Positions 1-7,416 of a stretch of 24,481 nucleotides of DNA are shown piece by piece. Origin of the DNA: RGIG3701 sp030530205 (GTDB taxonomy: Bacteria; Planctomycetota; Planctomycetia; Pirellulales; Thermoguttaceae); the NCBI GenBank assembly GCA_030530205.1, contig JAUMVK010000057.1:1-24481 (forward strand), read 5' to 3'. Both the position numbers and the translations under genes were made by a program. The notes beneath the pieces are model-generated. The model was given only the letters and a program-made list of their open reading frames with translations, ran no database searches and was not told the DNA's origin. Numbering within the stretch: the first letter of the stretch is position 1; each line of letters opens with the position of its first letter.

Positions 1-25
1 AACTCCAAACTCCTAACTGAAAAAA

Positions 26-994
26 ATGTTTCCCCAGTTTGACCGTTCGAGACTTCATCTTCGTCCCCTGAATGAGCGCGTGCATGACGTTCCGCTGAGT
101 ATCGTCATGGACCCGAAAGACCCGCCGGAGCCGTTCGAGAATCCGCACTTCGACGCGCTGGCCGACGCGGTCGTGAACGCCAAAAAGGCAGGGGCCACGG
201 TCCTTTTCATGTACGGTGCGCACGTCATCCGTTCCGGCTGTGCCCTCTGGATGATCGAGCTGATGAAGCGTGGTTTCGTGACACACTACGCGACCAACGG
301 CGCCGGGAGCATCCACGATTTCGAGCTGGCGATGATCGGGAACACGTGCGAGTCCGTTGCCCGGTACGTCTCGGAAGGTCAGTTCGGTCTTTGGAACGAA
401 ACGGACTTCTGGAACGACGCGGTGAACGCCGGCGTGAAAGAGGGCCTCGGAACTGGCGAGGCGCTCGGGAAGTACATCTGGGAGAACAATTTCCCGAACC
501 GCGAGAAAAGCGTTCTGGCGATGGGGTACCACCTCCACGTTCCCTGCACCGTCCACATCGGCGTGGGAAACGACATCGTGCACGAGCTGCCGCACTGCGA
601 CGGTGCCGCGCTGGGCCAGTCGTCCTACACGGATTTTCTGATTTACACGCACAGCGTCGAAAACCTGGAAAACGGCTGCTTCTACGATTTCGGCTCGGCC
701 GTGGCGGGGCCGGAGGTTTATTTGAAGGCTCTGGCGATGTGCCGGAACGTGGCCCACCAGGAAGGCCGGGTGATCCGCCACTTTACCACGGCGGTTTTCG
801 ACCTGCTTCCGATCGAGAACGAGGACTACCACACCGCCCCGCCAAAGTCGAACCCGCACTACTACTTCCGCCCGTGGAAAACGATTTTGGCCCGCACCGT
901 CGCGGACGGCGGCCGGAGTTTTTACATCCGCGGCGAGCACCGCAAAACGCTCCCCAATCTCGCGAAGATGATTTTGGAAAAGGGTGAGAAATGA
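26..994 (+). CDS. Deoxyhypusine-synthase-like protein, function unknown
   Basis: A 322-residue soluble protein with no signal peptide or membrane segment. Seen: a glycine-rich block near residues 85-100 (MKRGFVTHYATNGAGSIHDF), then GVGNDIVHELPHCDG and GSAVAGPEVYLKAL, with FTTAVFD towards the C-terminus. From memory this pattern is closest to the NAD-binding fold of the deoxyhypusine synthase family (COG1899). The C-terminal catalytic-lysine region of true eukaryotic enzymes is not recognisable, so the substrate is unlikely to be eIF5A and I assign no reaction. The start is supported by an in-frame TAA at 14-16; no convincing Shine-Dalgarno is visible. The stop overlaps the start of the PfkB kinase by 4 bases (ATGA), so the two are translationally coupled and probably act in one pathway. 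The family call is tentative; an unrelated Rossmann protein is possible. Confidence 0.6.
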   Translation: MFPQFDRSRLHLRPLNERVHDVPLSIVMDPKDPPEPFENPHFDALADAVVNAKKAGATVLFMYGAHVIRSGCALWMIELMKRGFVTHYATNGAGSIHDFELAMIGNTCESVARYVSEGQFGLWNETDFWNDAVNAGVKEGLGTGEALGKYIWENNFPNREKSVLAMGYHLHVPCTVHIGVGNDIVHELPHCDGAALGQSSYTDFLIYTHSVENLENGCFYDFGSAVAGPEVYLKALAMCRNVAHQEGRVIRHFTTAVFDLLPIENEDYHTAPPKSNPHYYFRPWKTILARTVADGGRSFYIRGEHRKTLPNLAKMILEKGEK

Positions 995-2043
995 AAATCC
1001 ACCAAATCTCTGAACTCCTGAAAACCCGGCCGGCGCCCACGATCACGGTCGCGGGGGATTACTGCCTCGACGAGTATTTCCAGATCGACGCCAGTCTGGA
1101 CGAGCCGTCGGTGGAAACCGGTCTGACCGCGTACCAGGTCCGTGAAATTCGGCGCTACGCCGGCGTCGGCGGGACGATCGCTTCCAATCTGGCGGCTCTC
1201 GGAGCCAAAACCCGTGCGGTCGGCATTTACGGCGAGGACGGCGAAGGCTTCGAGCTGATCCAGGCCCTTAAAAAACTCGGGATTTCTACCGGGGGAATGA
1301 TCCTCTGCCCCGGCCGGTACACGAATACGTACCTCAAACCGATGCGGCAGGTGAACGGCGTCTGGACCGAGCTGAACCGGCTCGACATTCGGAACCGCGC
1401 GCCCGTTTCGGAGTCGGTGGTCGAAGCGGCGATCCAGGCCCTTTACCGCGCCTGCGAGGTTTCCGACGCGCTGATCATTTCTGACCAGTTCACCTTCGAG
1501 TCCGGCTCGGTCGTGACCCCGCGTTTCCGGGAGGTGGTTTCGGCTCTGCATCGTGATTTCCCCGACCTTTTCATTCTGGTCGATTCGCGTTCGTTCATCG
1601 AAAAGTACACGAACGTGGTCGTCAAGTGCAACGCGAGCGAGCTGCTCAAGGCGGTTCAGCGTCTTCACGGCGAGACTGGCGGAAATGGGGTCGCGGTCGA
1701 TGAGACTGCCGAGTTTCAAACGAGCGTACTCGAAGATTCTGCCCGGTTTCTGGCGCGGAGGAACGGCAAACCAGTCGTCGTGACGCTCGGCAAAAACGGT
1801 TCGATGCTCGCGGACGGCGAAACGCTGGCGCACATTCCGGCTCAGAAAGTCAAGCCGCCGATCGATATTTGCGGGGCGGGCGACGCGACGAACGCCGGCC
1901 TGGCCTTTGGTTCCGCGCTGGGGCTGACTCTTCCTGAAGCCGCATTCCTGGCGGGGATCGTCTCCTCCATCACGATCAAGCAGATCGGCGTGACCGGAAC
2001 CGCCACGGTCGAGCAGGTTTTGGAAAAACTTGGCGCGGCATGA
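991..2043 (+). CDS. PfkB-family sugar kinase, RfaE1/HldE kinase-domain-like
   Basis: A 350-residue ribokinase-fold kinase that should phosphorylate a sugar or nucleoside using ATP. Seen: an N-terminal strand TITVAGDYCLDEYF, a substrate-side glycine motif GVGGTIASNLAALGA near residues 56-70, the lid-side stretch TYLKPM...ELNRLDIRNRAP, and the anion-hole/catalytic-base motif DICGAGDATNAGLAF near residues 290-305 (the family signature is usually DTxGAGD). The layout is like the heptose-7-phosphate kinase domain of HldE (RfaE1), but there is no C-terminal adenylyltransferase domain. It overlaps the upstream deoxyhypusine-synthase-like gene by 4 bases, and GGTGAG just before its ATG is a good ribosome binding site. 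No other heptose or LPS gene is nearby, so the substrate remains open. Confidence 0.85.
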   Translation: MKIHQISELLKTRPAPTITVAGDYCLDEYFQIDASLDEPSVETGLTAYQVREIRRYAGVGGTIASNLAALGAKTRAVGIYGEDGEGFELIQALKKLGISTGGMILCPGRYTNTYLKPMRQVNGVWTELNRLDIRNRAPVSESVVEAAIQALYRACEVSDALIISDQFTFESGSVVTPRFREVVSALHRDFPDLFILVDSRSFIEKYTNVVVKCNASELLKAVQRLHGETGGNGVAVDETAEFQTSVLEDSARFLARRNGKPVVVTLGKNGSMLADGETLAHIPAQKVKPPIDICGAGDATNAGLAFGSALGLTLPEAAFLAGIVSSITIKQIGVTGTATVEQVLEKLGAA

Positions 2044-2060
2044 AATTTTCACCCACCCAT

Positions 2061-2141
2061 CCACCCCTAAAGCACCAAATCCAGTAAAATTTTCACCCGA
2101 AAAAGGCCCCGATTTCTTGCGGGTTTGGTGTTTAGGTGAGG
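2061..2141. repeat. Long imperfect inverted repeat after the PfkB gene
   Basis: The arm at 2061-2082 (CCACCCCTAAAG followed by CACCAAATCC) pairs with the arm at 2120-2141 (GGGTTTGGTGTTTAGGTGAGG). About 18 of 21 positions match, with one bulge, and the two arms enclose roughly 37 bases. It begins 18 bases after the kinase stop codon and is followed by a T-run (2142-2147), so it may end transcription of the two-gene unit. Alternatively it is part of a larger structured repeat together with the two hairpins that follow. Confidence 0.45.
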
Positions 2142-2150
2142 TTTTTTCAC

Positions 2151-2188
2151 GTTCGGCTCACGCCGAACTTGACCGGCGAGGACGCCGG
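2151..2188. repeat. Two tandem perfect hairpins
   Basis: Hairpin one is GTTCGGC-TCAC-GCCGAAC (2151-2168, 7-bp stem). Hairpin two is CCGGCG-AGGA-CGCCGG (2173-2188, 6-bp stem). Both are perfect and only four bases apart. They sit in the gap between the kinase and the secreted-protein gene, about 57 bases before the latter's start. There is no T-run directly after hairpin two, so a simple terminator is not the best reading. A dispersed palindromic repeat or a 5' leader structure is more likely. Confidence 0.5.
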
Positions 2189-2244
2189 CCCTCCGAATCT
2201 TGTGTTTTGTATTTTTTTAAAGAAGTGTTTTCAAAGGATTCCCC

Positions 2245-3624
2245 ATGCGTTCCACCTTCACCCTTTTTTTGCCGGTTTTTCTGGCTCTTTTTATTGTTCC
2301 AGCCGCGTTAATGGCGCAGGATTCAGCCAGGCTTGAGACGCTCAAAAACGCGCGGATCGTGACGATCACCAGCGTCATCCGCGTCAACCAGATCGAGTGC
2401 GCCCGCAACCTGAACGTGGGTCACGATGAGGCGGCCCTCCACACTCCGGAGGCCATGAAGCAGTTCCGCGACGCGGTTTCTGCCGGGATGCCGGGGGCCC
2501 GGATCACGTGGGCGTTTTCGTGGCTGGCCCTTCACGACATGCGGCCGAATTATGTCAAACTGCGTGAAATGGCGGTCGAGTACCACCGCACGCTCGGCGA
2601 CGAGATCACATTCATCCCCGGCGGTTACTTCGCCCCGATGTACTCGTCGCGTGAGCAGGTGAACCGTGACATTCACGAGGCTCTGGAGATCATCGGGCAA
2701 ATGGTCGGCGGTGGCTACCGCCCCAAAGCGCTGATCGGTGGTTTTCTCGCGGCCGAAAATCTCCGTTTTCTCGCGGAGGAGGAAGGGATCCACGTCGCTC
2801 AGGGGACGATCTGGAGCCAGTACGGGATCGATAATGGGGACGGTGACGGGTCGATTTGCTACCCGTACTACCCAAGCCGCACGCACGTGTGCCGGCCCGC
2901 GCAGGGCAAAGAGGATTTCATCGACTGCGTGAATCTCGACGGCTGGACGTGCGATTTCCTTTGCGCCCGCCGGTTCGGCTTTGAGGGCGGGTTCAACAGT
3001 CGCCTGGGTGTCGGCCCGATCGAGGCGTACCGCCTGCCGCCGGGGCTGGGAATTCAGGAAGTCATGGCGGTCACCGCGAATCACTTCGACGAAAACCTCC
3101 CCCGTAACGGTTTCGGCTGGGTGACGGTGAACTGGGAGTTGAGCCTGGTGAACGACATGAAACCGGACGTCACGCCCCACCTGACCGAGTGGCTCCAGAA
3201 GATCCACGAGCGCTGGCCCGACGCGCGGGTCGTTACGATGGGCGAGTTTGGCGAAACCTGGCGCCGGGAGCATCCGACCAACGACGGCCTGAACTACGAG
3301 TTCGTCGAGCGCGGGACCGGGATCGCCGGGTCGGACGCGAATCTTGAAATTCACTGGTGGATGAACCAGAATTTCCGTCTGGCCTCGCTGCGCGACTGGG
3401 AAAAGAACACGGAGCCGATGATCATCGACTTCACGCGGTACGACCTCCCGGCCGCGGAACCGGCTGACCCGACGCCCGGAAAACCAACGCGGAACTGGAG
3501 TCTGGTGAATCGCATCAACCAGAAGCATCGCCGCCCGGAGGACGCGCCGATCCCGTTCAGTCAGCTGACAGAGGAAGAGGCGGCGATCGTGCAAAAGTAC
3601 ATTTCCCCGGAAGCTACGAAATGA
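2245..3624 (+). CDS. Secreted protein of unknown function, DUF3863-like
   Basis: 459 residues with a clear signal peptide (Met-Arg, a hydrophobic core over residues 5-22, likely cleavage after ALMA near residue 24), so it is exported. The mature part is rich in Trp and His, with runs such as ITWAFSWLALHDM, FIPGGYFAP, VTANHFDENL and EIHWWMNQNF. It has the feel of a TIM-barrel carbohydrate-active or deacetylase-like protein. From memory it resembles the DUF3863/DUF3864 proteins of gut bacteria, but I cannot confirm this and name no catalytic residue. AAAGGA six bases before the ATG is a good ribosome binding site and supports the start. It stands alone: structured DNA lies upstream and the lut promoter downstream. 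Confidence 0.8.
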   Translation: MRSTFTLFLPVFLALFIVPAALMAQDSARLETLKNARIVTITSVIRVNQIECARNLNVGHDEAALHTPEAMKQFRDAVSAGMPGARITWAFSWLALHDMRPNYVKLREMAVEYHRTLGDEITFIPGGYFAPMYSSREQVNRDIHEALEIIGQMVGGGYRPKALIGGFLAAENLRFLAEEEGIHVAQGTIWSQYGIDNGDGDGSICYPYYPSRTHVCRPAQGKEDFIDCVNLDGWTCDFLCARRFGFEGGFNSRLGVGPIEAYRLPPGLGIQEVMAVTANHFDENLPRNGFGWVTVNWELSLVNDMKPDVTPHLTEWLQKIHERWPDARVVTMGEFGETWRREHPTNDGLNYEFVERGTGIAGSDANLEIHWWMNQNFRLASLRDWEKNTEPMIIDFTRYDLPAAEPADPTPGKPTRNWSLVNRINQKHRRPEDAPIPFSQLTEEEAAIVQKYISPEATK

Positions 3625-3632
3625 GAAATGAG

Positions 3633-3646
3633 CCGAAAATTTTCGG
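3633..3646. promoter_or_regulatory. Candidate operator palindrome upstream of lut promoter
   Basis: A perfect 14-bp palindrome, CCGAAAATTTTCGG, with no loop, so it is better suited to binding a dimeric protein than to forming an RNA hairpin. It ends 11 bases before the -35 box of the lut promoter. Known lut operons are often controlled by a lactate-responsive regulator (LutR/LldR type). No regulator gene is present nearby, so the binding protein is unknown. Confidence 0.35.
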
Positions 3647-3657
3647 GTGGGGGGGAG

Positions 3658-3686
3658 TTGACATAAAGTCGGTTTTGTGTCATAAT
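3658..3686 (+). promoter_or_regulatory. Sigma70-type promoter for lutC-lutA
   Basis: A perfect -35 box TTGACA (3658-3663), a 17-base spacer, and CATAAT (3681-3686), one base from the consensus -10. The predicted transcription start is near 3693, giving a leader of about 55 bases before lutC. It is the best promoter match in the window. Confidence 0.75.
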
Positions 3687-3748
3687 TAAGAAAAGTCCGT
3701 CAGGTTAAAACTGATTTTGAATCATCGCGTTCCTTTTCAGGTGATTTT

Positions 3749-4423
3749 ATGAATAGCCGTGATTTAATTCTTCAGAAAATCCGCAATTCCATGCTTCCCG
3801 TTCCGGACGAATGGGACGGCGAGCTTCCGCCGCTTCAGGAATCAGAAAACCCCTCCGTGGAGACGATGAAAAAAACGTTTTCCGATGCTTTGGACGCTTT
3901 GACCGGTACGTGTATTTGCGTGCCAAGTCTCGCAGAAGCGTGGGCCGTTTTTGAAAAATTGGCCAAGGAAAACAAATGGGACCATTTTTCCAGCAGTGAG
4001 TCGCCGTTTCTGGAGAAATTCTTCCCGCGTGAGTACTTCCACGGGAACGGCCGCAAGAAGCTCTACCTCGGCGAAAAAGAGGGCGAGACCGACAAAGAAA
4101 AACTGGCCGGGATTCCCGTGAGCGTGAATTTCCCCCAGTTCCTGATCGCGGAGACTGGCACGTGTGTCATGCTGAACCAGACGGCGCATCAGCGGCTCAA
4201 CTGCTACCTGACCCCGGCGTGCGTGATGGTCGCGTTTGCGTCGCAGCTGCACGAAAACCTCCAAAGCGCCTGGGAGGGTGTGGCGGAACAGACGGCCGAC
4301 CCGGCCACGCGCGGCGAGTACGTCCTCGTCACGGGCCCCAGCCGCACCGCCGACATTGAGCGCGTTTCGGTCCTCGGCGTCCACGGCCCCAAGAAGCTCA
4401 TCGTGATTTTGATTCAGGACTAA
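3749..4423 (+). CDS. lutC: Lactate utilisation protein C (LUD domain)
   Basis: 224 residues, the usual size for LutC/YkgG. LutABC oxidises L-lactate to pyruvate and passes electrons to the membrane; LutC is the small LUD-domain subunit and acts in the cytoplasm. Seen: the ETGTCVMLNQ block near residue 136, and the C-terminal signature VTGPSRTADIE followed by VLGVHGPKKLIVILI, both typical of the family. The ribosome binding site AGGTGA lies at 3739-3744, just before the ATG. It is followed 34 bases later by lutA on the same strand. The order C-A, and the lack of lutB between them, differ from the textbook lutABC arrangement. Confidence 0.85.
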   Translation: MNSRDLILQKIRNSMLPVPDEWDGELPPLQESENPSVETMKKTFSDALDALTGTCICVPSLAEAWAVFEKLAKENKWDHFSSSESPFLEKFFPREYFHGNGRKKLYLGEKEGETDKEKLAGIPVSVNFPQFLIAETGTCVMLNQTAHQRLNCYLTPACVMVAFASQLHENLQSAWEGVAEQTADPATRGEYVLVTGPSRTADIERVSVLGVHGPKKLIVILIQD

Positions 4424-4457
4424 AAAACGAACTTTCCCCTTTTCAGCATAAACAAAA

Positions 4458-5231
4458 ATGATCAAGCACATACAGTCCGCTCCCCCGATCTGGGAGTACC
4501 CGTCCTACTCGCCGACCCAGAAAGTGGCGATTTTTGTTCCGTGTTACATCGACCAGTTTTTCCCGCACGTCGCGCAGGCGATGGTCGAGATTTTGGACCG
4601 GCTTGGCGTGAAAGTCGATTTTCCGCCGGAGCAGACGTGCTGCGGCCAGCCCGCGTTCAACTCGGGAGCGTGGGACGAGGCGCGGAAAGTCGTGCGTCCG
4701 TTCGCGAAGGCGTTCGAGCCCTACGACTGGGTGATCTGCCCGTCCGGGTCGTGCACGGCCATGGCTCGCGTCTTTTTCGAGCATCTTTTCCCGGACGATC
4801 CGTCCATCACGAACGTGGGGAAGTGCGTCGTGGAGTTTACGGAGTTCCTCGTGAACGTGCTCGGCGTGACCGATCTGGGCGCGAAATTCTCCCACAAAGT
4901 CACGCTCCACATCGGGTGCCACGGTCGGCGCGAGCTGGGGATCGTGAACCAGCCGGTCGAACTTCTTAAGAATGTGAAGGGGCTGACCTACTGCCCGCTC
5001 CCGGAGATGGAAGACTGCTGTGGCTTCGGCGGGACGTTCAGCGTGAAATTCCCGAATATTTCGATCGACATGGGCCGGAGGAAGGTCCAGAATATCGCGG
5101 CAAGCGGCGCGGAAGTCGTCTGCTCGATCGATTCCAGCTGCATCATGCACTTCGGCGGGATCATGCAACTCGACCCGGAGATGAAGAAAATCAAAACGAT
5201 GCACATCGCGGAGATTTTGAACTGCCGGTAA
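4458..5231 (+). CDS. lutA: Lactate utilisation protein A (CCG-domain Fe-S protein)
   Basis: 257 residues, a normal length for LutA/YkgE. It carries two cysteine-rich CCG domains, as in heterodisulfide-reductase subunits, which bind iron-sulfur clusters. Seen: Cys29, TCCGQPAFNSG with CCG at 61-63, PSGSC ending at Cys99, HIGCH at Cys154, then DCCGFGGTFS with CCG at 187-189 and SSCIMH at Cys228. All key cysteines of both repeats are present. It shares the lutC promoter; no Shine-Dalgarno is visible before the ATG. The related lutB subunit (ferredoxin-like plus LUD) is not in the window and must be elsewhere if the complex is functional. A related non-lactate oxidoreductase subunit cannot be excluded. 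Confidence 0.85.
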   Translation: MIKHIQSAPPIWEYPSYSPTQKVAIFVPCYIDQFFPHVAQAMVEILDRLGVKVDFPPEQTCCGQPAFNSGAWDEARKVVRPFAKAFEPYDWVICPSGSCTAMARVFFEHLFPDDPSITNVGKCVVEFTEFLVNVLGVTDLGAKFSHKVTLHIGCHGRRELGIVNQPVELLKNVKGLTYCPLPEMEDCCGFGGTFSVKFPNISIDMGRRKVQNIAASGAEVVCSIDSSCIMHFGGIMQLDPEMKKIKTMHIAEILNCR

Positions 5232-5245
5232 TTTCCCGGGCGAGT

Positions 5246-5370
5246 TTTAAAGCCACCCTCTTTGAGGGGGGTGGCGCGTTAGCGCCGGGGGGAGTTGGAC
5301 GGCGCATTTGTGGAACTCCCCCAGTCTCGCTTGCAAGAGCTAGCCTCCTCAATGAGGGGCCTTTTTATTA
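5246..5370. repeat. MITE-like hairpin-rich dispersed element, copy 1
   Basis: About 125 bases filling the gap between convergent lutA and the SNF2 gene. The ends are imperfect inverted repeats: AAAGCCACCCTCTTTGAGG on the left, and on the right, read on the other strand, AAAGGCCCCTCATTGAGG. Inside are a GGCGC-GTTA-GCGCC hairpin (5273-5286) and a 9-bp stem, GGGGGAGTT paired with AACTCCCCC (to 5322). The 15-mer CCCCCAGTCTCGCTT (5318-5332) recurs exactly at 15723-15737 in copy 2, with the same order of stems around it. No open reading frame lies inside. The right end runs into TTTTTATTA, so it could also act as a terminator for lutA. Confidence 0.6.
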
Positions 5371-7377
5371 GAGTTTATGAATGATTCCTTTCGGACTCTT
5401 GAGTTTAAAGAGTCCGAAAACTTCTTCCTGCGTAAGCCCCAGTTTTTTCGGTTCTTCGCGTGAGCCGGAGAGGATCGTCTCGAAAAGGGCGCGTTTTTCT
5501 TCCAGGATCCGGTTAATTCTTTCCTCGATCGTGTTGATCATCAGGAAGCGCGTGATCGTGACCGCCCCTTTGACGCCGATCCGGTGCGCACGGTTGATCG
5601 CCTGATCTTCGATCGCAGGGTTCCACCAGCGGTCGAAGAGGAAGACGTAATTGCAGAACTGGAGGTTCAGCCCCACCGCGCCGGTCGCGTAGCTCATCAG
5701 CAGAACATGATGGTCCGGCGAGTTCTTGAATTTTTGCACGACCGCGTCGCGCTTGGCCGGCGGGATCTTGCCGTGGTACTGAAGCGCGCCGAAACGTTCC
5801 AGATGCTTCGCCAACCGGAAAATCGTTTCGGTCCACTGGCTGAAAACGATCGCTTTGCGGCCGCTGGCGGCGATCTCTTCCAGGTCGGCTTCCAGACGCT
5901 GGAGTTTGGGACTTTCGCCGGTACATGGGTCGAAATTGCAGATCTGCTTCAGGCGCAGGACCAGCTCGAAAACGTGCTGGATCGTGACGGCGTTTCCCAT
6001 TTCCGAAAGGCGCAGCGCCCCCTGGGACTCGGCCATCGTGTACGTTTCCTGCTGCTCGGGAGTCATGAAAAGCTCCGCGTCGCGGTAGAGGCGCGGCGGC
6101 ATGTCCTTCTGGACCAGATCTTTCGTCCGGCGCAGAATGTAGTCCTGCACTGCGCGGCTCATCACGGACGGTTTCATGTCGCTGGAAAGGTAGCCGGGCG
6201 AGAGGAACTCAAAGATCCCGACCAGGTCCTCCGGCGAGTTTTCGATCGGCGTGCCGGTCATCGCCCAGTTGCGGGTGCGGGAGATGGCGCGCGCGGCGGA
6301 GGAAGTCGCGCTCCGAATGTTCTTGATCCGCTGGGATTCGTCGAGAACGACCAGATCGAAGTGCTTCGGGATCCCCTTCTTCGGCGCGAAAATGTCCCGG
6401 TCCCGGTTCAGAAGCTCGTAATTGGCGATTTTGACCGGAATGTCCTGAAGTCCCCACTGCCACTCCCGCCGAACGCGGTCGCCCTGAATGACCAGGATCG
6501 GGATCTCCGGCGCCCAGACCTCGAATTCCCGCTTCCAGTTCGTCACCAGCGGCTTGGGGCAGACGAAAAGAACGTTCCGAATGTCGCCGTTTCTCAGCAG
6601 AAGGCGGACCGTCGTGATGGCCTGCATCGTTTTCCCGAGGCCCATCTCGTCCGCAAGGATGGCCGAATCCCGGGAATAAAGGAACGAAACGCCCTCCCAC
6701 TGGTAGTGGAACGGGACGAACGGAAAGACCAGATTTTTGTCCGTGTAAAGCTGCTCAAGAGGCGGCTGGAGCAGGTAGCGCAAGCGGTCTTCCAGCTTGA
6801 TCAGGTTTTTCGGCGGCAAAAGGTGGGTCAGACTTTCAGGAATCGACTCCTGAAGCGCGGCGGAACTGGCGTCGGTCTCGGCGTTTTCCGCAGATTCCAG
6901 GTTTTCCGAAGTTTCCCCGACCGGGAGGTCAAGCGAATCAGGCGACGCGCCGTCCGGAAGAAGGTCTTCGCTCGTCGGCTCCGTGAGGTTTCGCTCGCGG
7001 GAAGGAAGCGGGGCCTCCTCCGTGTCGTCCTCGGCGCTTCCCGGTGCGTTTTCGTCCCACGGCAAAATCGAGTCTTCGGGCGAAAAACCGCCGATCGTGC
7101 CGTTCCCGGTTTTCTTTTCCCCGAAGGTTTCACCCTCACCCGGTTTTTTCTTTTCGTTAGGCTTGCAGAGCTCGGCCGGGTCGCCGAAGTAAAAACTATT
7201 AACCGAGATCGAAGGCGGCGAAATGCGGACGGTCAGGGCCTGCGGCGCGCGCATCGTGGCTGAAAGCGTGCGAATTTCTACCTTGGGCGCACGATTCATC
7301 GCAACGTTCCACCCCAAAGTCAGCTCACTGACCCGGGTTTTGGGGGGATTGATCGTTAAAACCTGAATTTCGTCCAT
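5368..7377 (-). CDS. SNF2-family DEAD-like helicase/ATPase
   Basis: 669 residues. SNF2 ATPases translocate on double-stranded DNA and remodel protein-DNA complexes; bacterial ones are linked to RNA polymerase recycling (HepA/RapA) or to defence systems. Seen: Q-like FHYQWEGV, motif I DEMGLGKT (243-250), motif II DESQ (346-349, a DEAH-box variant), motif III MTGTPIEN (373-380), and in the C-terminal lobe IVFSQWTE, SYATGAVGLNLQ and motif VI QAINRAHRIG. The first 190 or so residues are unlike a helicase: a short basic start, then a Pro/Glu/Ser-rich, probably disordered acidic linker. No nuclease, methylase or SWIM domain is seen, nor any adjacent defence gene. It is last in a minus-strand run, 39 bases after the UbiD-type gene, with no visible Shine-Dalgarno. 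Confidence 0.92.
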   Translation of the reverse strand: MDEIQVLTINPPKTRVSELTLGWNVAMNRAPKVEIRTLSATMRAPQALTVRISPPSISVNSFYFGDPAELCKPNEKKKPGEGETFGEKKTGNGTIGGFSPEDSILPWDENAPGSAEDDTEEAPLPSRERNLTEPTSEDLLPDGASPDSLDLPVGETSENLESAENAETDASSAALQESIPESLTHLLPPKNLIKLEDRLRYLLQPPLEQLYTDKNLVFPFVPFHYQWEGVSFLYSRDSAILADEMGLGKTMQAITTVRLLLRNGDIRNVLFVCPKPLVTNWKREFEVWAPEIPILVIQGDRVRREWQWGLQDIPVKIANYELLNRDRDIFAPKKGIPKHFDLVVLDESQRIKNIRSATSSAARAISRTRNWAMTGTPIENSPEDLVGIFEFLSPGYLSSDMKPSVMSRAVQDYILRRTKDLVQKDMPPRLYRDAELFMTPEQQETYTMAESQGALRLSEMGNAVTIQHVFELVLRLKQICNFDPCTGESPKLQRLEADLEEIAASGRKAIVFSQWTETIFRLAKHLERFGALQYHGKIPPAKRDAVVQKFKNSPDHHVLLMSYATGAVGLNLQFCNYVFLFDRWWNPAIEDQAINRAHRIGVKGAVTITRFLMINTIEERINRILEEKRALFETILSGSREEPKKLGLTQEEVFGLFKLKSPKGIIHKL

Positions 7378-7416
7378 AAAAACTTAAAAACGGTTTGGAT
7401 TTGGATATTTCGCTTT

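Noticed and set aside
2323..3594. 423-codon minus-strand frame opposite the secreted-protein gene
   Set aside because: Compositional shadow; the plus-strand frame has a signal peptide and a good ribosome binding site.
5584..7263. 559-codon open frame opposite the SNF2 gene
   Set aside because: No recognisable motif, Arg/Val/Asp-rich; the minus-strand frame carries all helicase motifs.
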